From the NCBI GenBank assembly GCA_001599815.1, contig BCIA01000002.1, positions 744,001 through 808,000 on the forward strand: a stretch of 64,000 bases of DNA. Direction: 5' to 3'. Positions 38,425-51,599 of the stretch are shown piece by piece. The stretch's first letter is position 1. Each line of letters starts with the position of its first letter. The position numbers and the translations under genes were made by a program. Origin of the DNA: Furcasterigmium furcatum (Eukaryota; Ascomycota; Sordariomycetes; Glomerellales; Plectosphaerellaceae). The notes under the pieces are model-generated. The model was not told the DNA's origin. It saw only the letters and a program-made list of their open reading frames with translations, and made no database searches.

Positions 38425-40866
38425 TTACGCCTTCTCTGCGGGGTTCTCGTGCTTGATCGGGTGCACCAGCATGCTCCTCATGCAGAGACGGCCCGAGCTG
38501 AGGTTCGACTCCTCCTCCAGCTTGCCGCCGCGCAGGGTGCCTTGGCCGGCACGGCCGCCGTTATCGCCACGGCCGTCCATCTGAGGGTAGCCGAGCCATC
38601 GGCGCCACAGGAGGCCGGCAAACTCCGAGTTGTAGTACCAGCTGGTGCCCTTGTGGTTGTGCTCATTCTGGAGATCGAAGGGGCTGCCGGGACCGCCGGA
38701 GGTGCCGTCGCGACCACCGTTGAAGGCACTGTCGATGTGCTGGACCTCCCAGCCGCGGTCGAGGAAGACCGGATGCGGGGCGTACACTGCCTTCAGGCCG
38801 TGGTGAAGGGCCATGGTCGGCGGGAACATCTCGGAGAACATGCTGTGGTGGTGGCGCCAGGTCTCCTCGTGCATGGCCATGACGAGTCGGCGGGAGAGGC
38901 GAGAGGCGGTGACGATGGCGCAGCGGCGAGGCGGGATCTTGAGCTCGGTGTTGTAGCCGGTGACGTCCTGGGAGAAGACCCAGCCAGAGTCCTCCGTATC
39001 GAAGAGCGGGTTGAGGGTGATGATGTCGGCCTCCTCATCCACGCCGCACAGGGCGGGATCCTTGTCCTCTCCGCAGGACTCGGGCAGAATATCGCGGCCG
39101 GTGACGGTCTTCTCGGCAAAGATGCCCTGGCGGCCGGCGAAGAGCACGGGTCCCATGATGGGGCGGCGGCCGGACGCGGCGACCTCCTCCTCGACGATGC
39201 GGGTGAAGTTCTCCCACGAGCCGTGGACGGAGGGGATGAAGTACTTGGCTGACCGCTCCCAGAGAAGGGTGCGGCTCTGCTTCTTGGCCCACTGGCCGAT
39301 ACGTTCGAAGAGCTCGTAGTAGGATCCGCTCCAGCGCATGTCGAGCTCCCAGTTCCAGAAGTGGGAGTACTCGGGGTGCTGCAGCGCAAAGACCTGCATG
39401 GGCATGTGGGCGGAGCGGTAGACGCCGTGGATGTCGTGCCTCGAGGGGTTCTCGAAGGGCGCTGTGAAGGTGCCTGGGTAGTAGAGGCGCATCTGGGCCT
39501 CGGACCAGAGGGTGCAGAGGGAGTGGAACTCGGCGGGGACGTTGGCGTCGAGGATATCCTGGATGACGCGGGTGTCGGCCCAGATGGGCGCCTCGAGATC
39601 CTTGACGTGGACGAGGAAGTGGACGGTGTACTCGCCGCCGGACTTGAGGCTGAGCTCGGAGATCATGGCGCGGAAGTTGAGGATGACATGCTGAGTCCAT
39701 CGGAAGCCGACATAGGTGCGAACGAGAACGGCCTTGCGCTCGATCTTGGCCAGGCCCTTCGAGTCGACCCTGTCAACCGGGTTTCCATCCTCGTCGGTCT
39801 CCTGAACAAGGCGGTGGGCATTGCGGGTGCTGCAGCGCTCCTGGGCAACGCCCCAGTCCATGTTGCGGTAGTCGATCTTGCCGGACTTGGCCCAGACGTG
39901 GCTGGAGCCGGACATGTCAGTATCCATGCCCTCGCCAGTGCCACCGGCGTCGCGGCCGTAACCGAGACCATAGGCGCCGTAGCGGCCGAACCGGTCGAAG
40001 CAGATGTCGTTGCGGATCCCGAGCAGGTTGTAGTCGCCGATGGCGGGGTCAGGGTACGACTGAGGGACGCCGTCGTAGGCGTACAGATCGGGGACGGGGG
40101 TCTCCTTGTCGTCGAGGAAACACTCGACAACGTGAGGGTGCTTGGCGAGGTACTCCTCGGACTCGTAGTCGGGCTGGGGACGGAAGACCTTGGGAGCCGG
40201 GAGGGTGTCCTGGGTGATGGCGACGGAGGTGATGGGGTGCTCGTAACTGGGGTTGGGCCACTCGGGGGTATGGTTCTGGTAGGGCACGATAGACTTGAGG
40301 CCGTTGAAGTAACCGTTGAGACTGGGAGGGGTGAGTATTGGCATGCGCGGTTTCAATCGAGTGTCGGCGTCGACTTACTGCTTGTACGAAATCCAGGGGG
40401 GCAGATTCCTCTGCTCCTCCGCCTCCCTCTCCTCCTCGGTCATCTCATGCTGTTCGATGATCGTCGTCCCCTGCTGCTGCGGCGTTTGCTGTTGCGGCGT
40501 TTGCTGCTGCGGTGCTTGCTGCTGCGTTTGCTGTTGCGTCTGCTGCTGTTGCTCGGAGGGGGATTGTTGCGGTGATGTCGGCAGCGGCAGGTCGTCGGTG
40601 GAGGGCGTAGCGCTCATGTCATGGCTGGGAACACCAGATTTCAGGAGGATGAGCGAGGCGATGGTGAAGAGGGCGACGGCCCAGAGTATCAGCCTGCGAT
40701 AGAGAGAGTTGCCGAGCAACGTCCTCATCTTGAGCCTGGACTTCTTGTACGCGGGCGGCATTGGGAGGAGAAGGTTGTCTGACTTCTCGTTGAAGAGCGA
40801 GTTGGAGTTGCCGGAGTTTGAGCGGGAGGATCGGGCGCTGAGGAAAGAAGAGACTCGTTCCATCAT
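38425..40866 (-). CDS. DUF3405 type II membrane protein
   Basis: Two exons, complement(38425-40321, 40379-40866), 794 residues, joined by a 57-nt intron (CA|GTAAGT, acceptor CTCCCAG) as WISYK-HLNGYF. Residues 1-52 are cytosolic and Ser/Lys-rich, one membrane helix lies at about 58-76 (LILWAVALFTIASLILL), and a Gln-rich linker follows at about 95-130. The rest is a large lumenal domain that I recognise as the fungal DUF3405 family, with features such as GYGLGYGRD, GFRWTQHVILNFRAMISEL and ERIGQWAKKQSRTLLWERSAKYFIPS. The topology resembles Golgi glycosyltransferases and the fold may be related to them, but no biochemical function is established. The start is the first Met of exon 1. Confidence 0.88.
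40471..40554 (-). repeat. Gln-codon tandem repeat in the DUF3405 linker
   Basis: Imperfect 15-bp repeat of CAG/CAA codons with interspersed Pro/Thr/Ala, encoding units such as QQQTP and QQQAP. It is likely variable in length between strains, and the linker should tolerate such variation. Confidence 0.75.
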
Positions 40867-43800
40867 GAATCCAAGACGAAGCAGGAGTCCTGATGAAGCG
40901 AGCGCATTAATCTGTGTCGAGACCAGCGGTCAGTCGACGACAGGAGTTGACTCCGTCGAAAGTGGTGGTGGTGGTGGTGGTGGTCTCAGTCTCCCCGGCC
41001 GTGTGGCGGACGAAAATCGATCAGATCAAACGTGGGAGTGAGTCGGTGCTAAAAAGAAGCGGAAGAAGAAAAGAAAAATAACTACTAGTAGTCAGGTTCC
41101 AAGGGAAACAGAGGCAGGTCTGTGTAAAGAGCGTGGGTGAGGTCAGAATATGCCTGCGGCGGGCAAGAGAACTGAGGCGTGAAGCATGAAGAGGTGAGAG
41201 TTGAGAAAGTTGCGACTGAAAGTTCCAGAGGCAGGCAGACCAGATGACAATCAGCCCAGCGCAAGAGACAGCGAATCCGTACTAGTTCCTGGGCCAGAGC
41301 TGACTGACCAGGGGAATAGGGGGGGTGGAGGGGGGGAATAAAGGCAGAGGCAGAGGAAGATATCAATGCAGAGAAGACGGTTGGACCCCTGGAGATCTGC
41401 AGCCTCTGGGTGGCCAAGGAGAGTCGGCCCCTCGAGAGGCAAAGAGGGCTACAGGGGTCAGCTTGTGGGGATAGAAATCACAGGATTTGCTTGAAGCGGA
41501 CCACGGGCCCCAAAAAGGGGGCAGGGGGGTTGGCTCACGGATGGGTGGTGAGCTGGTTGAAGCGATCCAGGGGCACCGACAAATAGGAGGCGACCTGTTC
41601 CTGGGCTAATCCGAATAGGGGCCCCCTGGGCTGGTCCCTAGCACCCACGCATTGGGCAACTGAGCCGCCGACCGGCCCTTGACGCCCTCCAACCATCTCT
41701 CAGGCTCTTCTGTCGGTCTGGTCCCGCGTGACAAACAGCGGCGACCCAGCTGTGCCAACGGCTGTCGCGCGGCGCTGTGCTGGCGTCGAATCTGGCAACC
41801 CCCGATACAGTCTCGCATCAGCCGCAAGGAAATCCTCCCTCCCTCGTATCCTGGCCATGCTTGGTATTGCTCACCTGCGCCGTCCAAGATGGCGTCAGAC
41901 GGACGCCAATACCGAGAGGAGACCCCCGCCGGGCCGGCTGCTTTGCGACTTGGTGCTGGTGGGGGTTGTTATCCAAGACTTGATGGCGGTGGGATGGGCA
42001 CCCTGGCCCCTTTTCGCATTCTTCCTCCCCTGCAGCCAATGGCGCGTGGTGCTAGCCGTGACCGCGGAAATGAGGGCACCCATCACGATCGACGCAATCA
42101 CTGGGCTTGAAAGTGATATGGGCTGAACCTGCGATCGGTCGGTCGTCGTCAAGCCGTTGTACAGACTAAGTATGCGCTCTTCGGATGAGGTTCACATTGA
42201 GGAATGACAAAGCCGTCCCAAGGTTGCGGGTTCGCGGAGAGAGACACGTTCCACGGCATCGACGCCTCTTCATTCTTCCTGCGTGGTGCTTTCTGCCAGG
42301 CAGGGTTCTTCAACGCCGCTGACTGACGGCGCGCATTTCCCGAGTCAGTTATTAGTGGGCGATGCTGGCAGAAGCGTGGGTAAGACAGCATGTGGCTCTG
42401 CAGGCAAGGCAGGGCCCCAACTCGCCAGCCGCTAGAAGATAACGTCCTTCGAAATCTGCCGTAGCCATGCCGGATGCTGTCCCGCCCGGACATATTGGAG
42501 GGTTGGAGGGGTTCCGCCCGGATCCGCCAGACATCCGTCACTCCGTTCCAGAGGGAGTGCGATCAACTTCCCTCTCGGCGATCGCATCGACGATTGACGT
42601 CTTGCGGAGCAGTCGCTCGATGCTGTGATTACGCAAACTTCATCTCGGCAGTGGCCAGGACGCGTTGCCGTGCTCGATGTTACGGCACGTGTAGCGACCA
42701 TGCTGTGGCCGGCTTCAGGGTGCAGTGCCCGAGTTCTCCAAGACTCAAGCCTTTGTTTCCCCAGGTTTAGCGTGTCAGCGCAACACGCTATATTCCCGTG
42801 CAAAGTGTAGCCTCGCAGTGGTGTCGAACACTGACAGCTTCAGACGGCGCTCGGGGCGCATCTAGGCCAAACGAACACCTCAGTTTGACACCCCCAGCCG
42901 CCTCGCCAATTAAGATTTTCCTTGATCATCCAAGCGAAATCTATTCGAGGGAAACTGTTGTCGCAGCTGGTCCACAGCATTTCTTTCCGCCAGCTGATCA
43001 TTGTCCGAAGGGCTCAAGGGCTGCTGTTGCTTGCGGGTCAGTGTTGCGTGGCCGTTCGACGAGAGCCGACTCAATGTGAAACCTTTATTGTTCGGTTTCC
43101 CCATTGTTTCGTCGCAAGGACTGCTCATCACTCTTGATCGTCAACCCGCTGCCGTCCCTCGTGCTTCCGCTGTGGCAGCTAAAGTCTGCACAACAGCCGA
43201 TCCATATTCTCGGTAGCCTTGGTTCTGTGGCCTGACCGCTCTGAGTGGTGCCCTGGACAAGAAACACGGCGCAAAACTCGACGATCTTTCTGGGGGGCTG
43301 GTCGTTTGCAGCTGAGTGCCGCGACAGGCCTGGGCCGCTGGAAGAAAAAATGGCCCAGTTCCACCAGCGAGGCTCAAGGCGTTTGATCCCAATGAACAAG
43401 GCCTGTCGAGTTGAAGTCTCAAAACTCGAGTCAGCCTGTCGAGCTTGACTGGAAGGCAAGTTGCGTCGGCAGTCTGGCCTACTCCTAGTGTTTTCTTGGC
43501 CGACCTTGCGTTGGAACGCTGGCACTCTTGTCCTTGAGCTGATCATTGGGCAAAGTGATGAGGCTACCGCACGAGCAGACCTTGCTGCCACCAATGCAGT
43601 GCCGGTGTTATAGAATCCTAGAAAGCCCCGAGAGCAGTAAGAAATCATGTTGTTCCAAAGCCGCTTGGATCGGGGCGAAGAAGCCGGGGGCACAGTGTTC
43701 GAGCACCATTGAGATGCCCGTCCTGTGGCTGCAGTCGTCCAAGATCGCTCTCATCCACAGCCGTGCGTGGCAGGTGTCGTCATAGCTGTCGTAGCTTGGG

Positions 43801-44667
43801 CTTCTAGACCACACCAGCTTCATGGCATTGAGCACCTCTGGCACGTCTGGATCGGTCCGGCCAGCCCTCTGACATGAGGCTCTTCAGGGCGCCCCCCGAG
43901 AGGACGAGTGCTGTTTCATCCTATCTCGGGACGACGGTTCTTCGTGGAGGTGGCATTCATCGGGTCCTTGGCCAGGGTCTCATATCGATCGTCACCATTT
44001 CGTCGGTTGAGTGTTTCCGAGTGGCCTATTTTTGGACATCGACGACAAGCTGTTGAGGAACGAATCTTGCATCGAAGGGATCTCCGGAGCAGCTGTGTGA
44101 TCAATGTTGCGGATGAGAGCCTGCCGATTCTTGTACCAGACAAGCTTTCGATGCCGCAGGCCATAGGAGGTTGCCATGAACCAGGCCCCAAAGCGTGCTG
44201 TCGTTCCAGAGACCATTCGACGTGTGGGTTCCGTCACCGAAGGACAGCTCGGCTCTTTGAGAACGTTGCGTTGTGGCGCAGAATAGAGGTTCGTTTCGAC
44301 CTCAGTATGTGCACTTGCCCACTCAAATCGGACTTGCAGATGCAGATAGTTCGCCCAGGTATTTCCAGCCCAGGGCTTTGCAGGCAAAGCCTTCATTCAA
44401 TGTTGGACTGTCGGTCAACTCAATTCAATGGTGGATACCACGACAAATGCGTGGATGCTCGGGCCACCTGAGGTGCTGTCAAAGGTCACGTGCTGATAAG
44501 ATCAGTGACCCACCAATTTTGGGCTTCCAGACCAATCAACCACCTTCCAAGCTGCAACCCTAGAGCAAAGCCCACAAGCGACTCATTTTCAGCCAAAAGC
44601 GAATTTTTGCTCCCCCGCGAAACACTCCAACATCATCGACAACAGCGACCACCCAACAGCCGTCAAA
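40867..44667. other. Gene-poor region, possible decayed coding sequence
   Basis: About 3.8 kb without a confident gene. A (GGT)n microsatellite lies at 40962-40984 in the DUF3405 5' flank. On the minus strand, 43608-43844 translates to a plausible protein-like stretch (including ARLWMRAILDDC and VLEHCAPGFF), but frames above and below it are broken by stops and shifts. It may be a relic; no family was recognised. Confidence 0.35.
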
Positions 44668-45386
<719 letters not shown>

Positions 45387-46170
45387 TTGCGTTGTGGTTA
45401 CGATGGACCAATTTCATGGCTGCTTTCGACTTTACGGCACGGGCATCGGATCATTCGGGGTTGGAACTTATGGCGAAGAGGGTTACCCGTTCTCCTGTCA
45501 ATGCACTGGAGAGGTTCACGCATCACCTGATAGGGACTAAATAAACAAGCCCCCGGTATTCCACGACGACCACACGCGCCACGAAACGGCCCAGGACCAT
45601 GCCTACCTATCTGCCCAGGGTCGGGGAAAAAAGTGTCGGTATCAAAGTGACTGCAGGATGCGCTGGGGATGGGATGCGGTGGGATGTCCATGTGGCAGAC
45701 CCGGACTGCACGAGTCTGTGTAGTAGTTGGCGACCAGGGGTTGCATCCTCGTGGCACCGCCATAGGCAGCACGTAACAGAGCAAGCTTTGCCTGAGATAC
45801 TCTCGAAGTCCTCCTTTTCCCGGTGGTGCTGCAGACTGACTGAGAAGATCTTGTCTTGAAGTATCCGCAGACGTCTCAGCACTCGACTTCGGCAGCGACG
45901 CTCTGCCCTGACTCCTGAAGGGCCAGGTTTCTCCTATTCGGATTATATTCTCTTGTGAGTTAGTCTCATCACTTGTGATCTCGGACCCGCGCGGCTGGAG
46001 AAGGAGCCAGTGTCACGGAGCGGGCAAGCGGAGACATTCCATATATGCGGGCCTCGCGCAGGTATTCCTCCCGGCTTATGAGATGCGGAAGTAGAATTAG
46101 GTCAGGCATTCTTCCGCTATCAGGGTCAATCCGCCTCTTTCTTTCTGTCATCGTCAACCGAACGTCCCGT
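45387..46170. other. Convergent intergenic region
   Basis: About 780 bp between the 3' ends of the eL42 gene (plus) and the phosphoesterase gene (minus). Nothing recognisable beyond the expected 3' UTRs. Confidence 0.5.
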
Positions 46171-47258
46171 CTAGAAGCCCTCGCCGAGGTTGATCGTCCT
46201 GCCGCCGCCGTACCACAGTGGCCCGCAGCGGGCGTCAATGCCTCGCTCTTGTCCCACCACCCACTCGCCGCAGAACTCGCCCTCTGCGACGTCCCAGACC
46301 TCCTTCTCGAGCCACTCGTTGATTCGGTCGATCGCTTCCACCCATTGCCTCCTCTCCTCCGGCGTCTGGTGGTCCTCCTCGCCGAGGTACCGGCCGAGGG
46401 TGATGTGGGCGCTTGGGACTTGATACCTCGACTCAATCTCAACGCCTGTCGACTTGGCAAGGTCAAAGACATCCCGCCTCAGGTGGTGGTACGTGTACCC
46501 GTCGCCCTGGGTCACGCCGTCATCATGGAGAGGCAATGTTGGAGCAGGTGATGTCCCAGCCTCGCCCGACGCGGGCAGGAAAGAAACGGCGAATGCTGAC
46601 AGGTCGTAGGAGATCATGGGCTTCACGAGACGGGAGCGGTGGGAGTAGGTGAAGCTCGAGATGTACGGGATGGCGGACCGCATCTTGGACACCAGCCAGG
46701 CGATCTCCTCGGGCGTCTTGGAATGGGTGACCTCAAGCGCGGTCATGTGCATCCGGTGCTGCGGCATGAGCCAGATGTCTGTCAAGTGTCAGACACAGGC
46801 ACTCTCCCATCCATGGGTGTCTGTCTCGGTACTCACTCGGGGCGGCCTTCTTGAGAAGGGCCTGCAGATGAGCCGCGAGCATGATGATGTGGTCGGGCGG
46901 CCTGGCCCAGAAGACGAGGCAGTTTCTGGGATCCTTGAAGCCAGGCTCAATGTGTGGCCTCTCGAGCCTCAAAAGGAAAGGGTCAATGACCAGCTCCTTG
47001 AAGTCCGGTGAGAGGAACTTTTCTTTCTGTTGTCCATTTCTTTTCGTCCTGTGGACTGAGTAAAGGGCTTGGATTTCCGCCTTGCAGTCCGTCAGAAGAC
47101 TGGCTCTGGGGAAACAAAGGGATGGGTGCGGCTCTTACGGGGTCGTCGTTGCAAGCCTCAATGAAGGCTTGGTACGGGTTCTGTCCCGGCTGGATGGTGA
47201 TGCCGGACAAGTCCTCAAGCTTGTTCTTCGCATCTGTCGATGCCAGCTGCGATCCCAT
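46171..47258 (-). CDS. 2H phosphoesterase (RNA ligase/cyclic nucleotide phosphodiesterase family)
   Basis: Three exons, complement(46171-46778, 46837-47080, 47139-47258), 323 residues. Two His-x-Thr motifs, H132-x-T134 (HMT) and H246-x-T248 (HIT), define the 2H phosphoesterase fold, whose members cleave 2',3'-cyclic phosphate or related phosphodiester bonds. Surrounding segments (IWLMPQHR, PRNCLVFWARPPDH, ITLGRYLG) match a widespread Pezizomycotina family annotated as RNA ligase/cyclic nucleotide phosphodiesterase. Both introns are 58 nt. The first ends at the non-standard-looking acceptor CTGCAAG, chosen because it yields AEIQALYSVHRTKRNGQQKE, a segment expected between NDDP and KFLSPDF. Other AG sites lose it or shift the frame. 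The physiological substrate is unknown. Confidence 0.85.
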
Positions 47259-48497
47259 TTTGGGCGTCTGAGAGTCTGAGGGTCTGAGAGTCTGCTCTTC
47301 TTGTCACAGAGGCAAAAGAAATGGCCCAGTGTCTTTATATCCTGATGCGCTGCGGGTTTTCCACTTCTGGCCCGGTATGTGCCCGAGGATACGTTACCTT
47401 CTCCCTCTCTCGTATTGCCAATGTCCACTGGCTTGTGGCTGAGCCCCGGAGCGGGGCTGGCCCGGTTCCGGCTCCGTCCCCGACAGCCTCCGGCTGCCCA
47501 ATCAGGTTCCGGCTTCAACGTAAGGCTCTCTAGCCTTTGACGACACCCAATGCCAATTTCACATCGTCTTATTACCCTCGATGCTCTCTTGACACCGGGT
47601 CGCCCTTTGGAGTCACCCTCAAGGCCTGGCAGCTCTTCCTTGTATCCCACAACATTCACGTGCTCACGCTCATGTGTAGCATCACGAGCCATCCATACCT
47701 TATCCAAGTCCTCTTCTCCATTGAGGTCTGCGAATCAGTCCCTTGAGCCCAGCTCTGAGATCAAGCAATATTCGCCGACTCCAACCAGCAAACTATATTC
47801 TCACTCTGCTTTGGTCATCTGTGAAGAACGAGGCCTTTGCTACAACTCGTTCTGACTACTAGCCCGCCAAACACTGACCTCCATTCCATCCCACGGGTTC
47901 CTGAAGCCATGTAGACCCTCCCGAGATCCAGGACTCTTTTTTTTATGATGATGCCTCGGGCGTGCGCGCATCAGTGCCAAAAATATGTAGGTCGCGCATG
48001 ACGATGTCACCGCCGCCCACATGGGAATAAGGTGCTCTCATCGCCCGGGCGATATATGTCCGCAAGCCCATCACACGCACACCGAGCTTTGCTGCGGCTG
48101 GAAGGGAAGAACGGCCTCGGCAGGAAAGGCTTTTCCTGTAGGCACACGCAATTTGTTGTTCTGAAAGCCTTTCCCCCCCTTTCGACGCAACCCCCTTTCC
48201 TCGACTTTTCAACCTTTCCCCCCTCACTCCGCCTTTGCTGCCCATCAGCATCTCTTCTGACCTTCTTCATCCTCCCCTAAGTACCTCGGATTCCGTCTGC
48301 TTGACAAAATCAGATCCTCAGTCCCATCCTCATTCCTGGTCTGTGTTCTCCGGTTCCTTGTGGGCCTGGATGAGCAGGGAATCAGAAGCCCTTACCCATA
48401 CCAACCCACCGAAAGGCTCCCATTACCACGGCTGTTGATGCGGCATTCTCAACTCGTCTCTTCATCTCATTGACGCTGGTTAGTCTCCTGATTACGG
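47259..48497. other. Divergent intergenic region
   Basis: About 1.2 kb between the phosphoesterase gene (minus) and the DNMT5-type gene (plus), holding both promoters. The stretch 48170-48480 is C/T-rich and likely the leader of the methyltransferase gene. No other feature was seen. Confidence 0.5.
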
Positions 48498-51400
48498 ATG
48501 GCAAGTTCAGCTGCTAACTGTACCAGAAGCGCTCACCCGTCTTCCACCATCCCTTTCCCTCGCCAATTTCCATCGACTTCAACCCTCATCCCCTCATCTT
48601 CGCCCGCTGTGTCCTTCGCAATGGACGGAGCCACCCGTCCTCTGATCTTGGTGATCGACTACGGTGATGATCCCCCGAAGTATACATACTCCCCCCCGGC
48701 CCAAGGTACTTCGACGCCTACCCCGGTGTTCAAGAAGGCCTCCATGGAGAAGCCCCGGGACGCATTTGCCCTCATCATGGCGCGAGCCATAGAAATGGGC
48801 TTCATTGGCAACGTTCACTTCACCATCGGAACGATGTGTTCCGGCACAGACTCTCCGGTTCTTGCCCTTCGCGAACTCCAAGAGGCTGCCTTGGAAGCCG
48901 GAATAATGTTCGATTTCAATCACGTTTTCAGTGTCGAAATCGAAGCATTCAAGCAGGCTTTCATTGAACGCCACGCGAAACCAAGTGGCGAGATATTCCG
49001 CGATGTCATTGACGTATCACTGCGGGACAGGACGCATGCGTAAGTCTCTCATCCCAACTCCCGGCAGACGGCATACTAACCATCTTGCAGTCTCACCGCA
49101 CACGGATCTATGGCGCCCATTCCCGCTGCCCCCGACATTCTGGTTGCAGGAACATCGTGCGTGGACTTTTCCATGCAGAACAGCGCCAGAAAAACCGTAC
49201 TTGCAAACTCGAAAATGGAGGAGGAGTATCAACGTCGGTCGAAGAAGTCTGAGAAGTCCGGAAATCTGGAACCCAAGCCCAAGGACGAGCAAGATGAGGT
49301 TGTGGACATACTCGACCGACTCCGTGAAGCATTCAAGGATTCATTGGGGGAGTCTGAAAAGACATTTGTCTCCATCTTGACCTACGCCTACGTCCATCGC
49401 CCCAAGATTATCATCCTCGAGAATGTGTTCAATGCACCCTGGAGGCAGTTCGCAGATTGGTGGCTCCCTCTCATCGGATACGAGGCCAGGTGGATCAGGC
49501 TCGACAGCAAGGACTTTCTTGTCCCTCAGACACGCCAGCGAGGTTACCTCCTGGCGGTTGACCACTGGAGATATGGCAAAGCCTCCCATGTCATTGTTAG
49601 CAACTGGGAAAAGCTCATGAACGAGCCCGCCTTCAGAAACCAGACACCTGATCTGCAGCCCTTCCTGCTGAACCCGCAAGACCCCAAGGTTCTTCGTGAA
49701 CGGTTTTCCTCGGAACGTCGGGTTGCCAACAAGCCGACGCGAGAGACCTTGGCGGTCATGTGCGCGTGGGAGCATTGGAAGGCCCGTCGCGACGAAGGTC
49801 TCGGATTCGGCCATCCCTTCACTCAGAAGGACGCCGGAGGCAACATGCGCTTCAAAGAATTCGCCTGGCAGGAACAAATGCAGGCAGCCAGCAGCCGCAT
49901 TCAGGATCTGATGGACATTGCGTGCCTTCGTGCGCAAAAGGCTGGCTACGACCTCATGCACAAGACGATGATCATGGATGTCAGTCAGAACGTCATGCGC
50001 GCAACCCCTGCCCCCAACAGAGCGAAATGCATTCTTCCCTTTGGGGAGCTCATGATCACCGACCAAGGTCGTCTCGTTCTCGGAATCGAGGCGCTCGCCC
50101 TCCAGGGCTTGCCTACCGATCGGTTCTGCACCTCTGTCGAGACCCAGGATCAGTTGCACGACATGGCTGGCAATGCGATGACTTCCACCGTTGTTGGATC
50201 CGCCATCCTGGCAGCCATCCAGGTAGAACAGGAGATACTCTCCGATAATGGCTTGAAGCCTCTTGACCAAGCTCTGCCCCTTTCACAGAGACTCTTCACT
50301 CTCCGGCCGAGCGAGCGAACAAGGGCCGACACGCTGCTCCTCGGCGACTACTCCAACGAGGCGTTCACGACGACGGCATTTGATCCCAACATCGTTCAGG
50401 CCCTCCTGGGTGTTCTCAAGCCGGTTCGACGCTACTGTCTCTGCGGAGGATGCCGCAAGCACAATCCCTCGACCGGACTGCAACAGTGCTCAGTCTGCCG
50501 TGAGATTCGTTGCCAGAGCTGTGCTGGCAACCCGCGGCACCACTTCGTCCCGTACATCATCGAGCAGGTGATTCCCACGGATACGGCCACCGCTCTGCTA
50601 GAAGACATCATGCCTGGCAGATTCCGCTTGGCAGGCGCACATGGCACCGCCAGGCCTGCCGATATGGCCCGCGAAATGTTGCGAGGCGCCCGTGAAACAG
50701 TTGATTCCACGGACAAGCGAGTGCTCGAGGGGATGCTGTCGAAGATGATTGCTTGTCTCAACAAGGTCTACTATCTCAGCCGTGTCTCTCTAGGGGACGA
50801 TGTCACGTTTACCTATGCTTCTCGAGACAGCCACATTCGCATTGTTGTCGGCGATGGCAAGATTACCTGGCTTCTCTTCGCAGAAAAGGTAGAGAAGCAG
50901 AGCAACCCTGTTGCCCGCGCCACGATTACGCCTGAGAGGAAGTGCCTTCTTCCTGAGCTGAGGGACTGGCAGGTGTTCTTCCCACAGTCCAGGCCATTGG
51001 TCATGCGCATCATCTTCAACTCTACCGGCCTGACCTGCGACAACTTGAGGTCGCCGTATCCAAGCCTCTGCACATTCCAGCACCTGCAAGGCTCCTATCG
51101 GTTCAGCAAGGACTGTGCCACCCCACTGGGCGCCTTGTACGCTCCCAGTTCACCGAAGAGTGATGGTCCGTACCACTTCCTTGACTCCGTTCCGACCACC
51201 GCTACGGGCAAAGATGATCGCTGGGTGTTCGCTGCGACGCCCCTTGACCAAGCACCAGACGTGTATCGAGAGGTGTACTGCAGATTTCCCAAGAACTGGC
51301 ATCCGATCGACCCGAAACAGAGAAGATGCGGTCCTCATTGCGACGTCCCTTGCAAAGTCCCCTGCAAAATCCATCGCGGCGGCCCTTGCAACGCCCCTTG

Positions 51401-51599
51401 CAAAATCCATTGCGGCGTTCATTGCGACGTCCCTTGCAACGCCCCTTGCAAAATCCATTGCGGCGTTCATTGCGACGTCCCTTGCTACGTCCATTGCGAT
51501 GTCTCCTGCGACGTGGATGGTATTTGGCTCCCGTTGATTCCTGACCAGCAAACCCCCGGACTTCCTAGTCTGCTTCGCGTCAAGCAGTTTCCTCCTTAG
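48498..51599 (+). CDS. DNMT5-type protein, segment 1: cytosine-C5 methyltransferase domain
   Basis: Two exons, 48498-49039 and 49091-51599, 1,016 residues, joined by a 51-nt intron (GC|GTAAGT, branch ACTAAC, acceptor TTGCAG). All core methylase motifs are visible: motif I GTMCSGTDSP (111-120) for S-adenosylmethionine, motif IV GTSCVDFS with the catalytic Cys204, motif VI ENV (291-293), motif VIII QTRQR (327-331), and the late motif GNAMTSTVVGSA. Catalytic competence is therefore plausible. Residues about 630-665 contain paired cysteines (CLCGGC, CSVC, CQSC) suggesting a zinc-binding module. The segment ends in a Cys-rich tetrapeptide repeat, then TAG. If translated alone it would be a methylase lacking the ATPase that known DNMT5 enzymes require. 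Confidence 0.85.
49040..49090 (+). other. Intron of the DNMT5-type gene
   Basis: A 51-nt intron with donor GC|GTAAGT, branch-site ACTAAC and acceptor CTTGCAG. It removes an in-frame TAA and joins DRTHA to LTAHGS, placing motif IV in frame with motif I. Confidence 0.9.
51327..51518 (+). repeat. 16-unit Cys-x-x-x coding repeat with exact 48-bp duplication
   Basis: Sixteen consecutive tetrapeptides, 15 of them starting with Cys (for example CDVP, CKIH, CGVH, CNAP), encoded by a 12-bp period. Positions 51383-51430 and 51431-51478 are identical 48-bp copies, so the array expanded recently by tandem duplication. The many Cys/His residues could bind metal, but the strict 4-residue spacing is unlike standard zinc fingers. 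It lies 78 bp before the first interrupting stop. Confidence 0.9.

Noticed and set aside
39361..40575. A 404-codon plus-strand frame opposite the DUF3405 gene.
   Set aside because: Val/Gly/Asp-rich antisense shadow ending in a poly-Leu/Cys stretch created by the Gln repeat.
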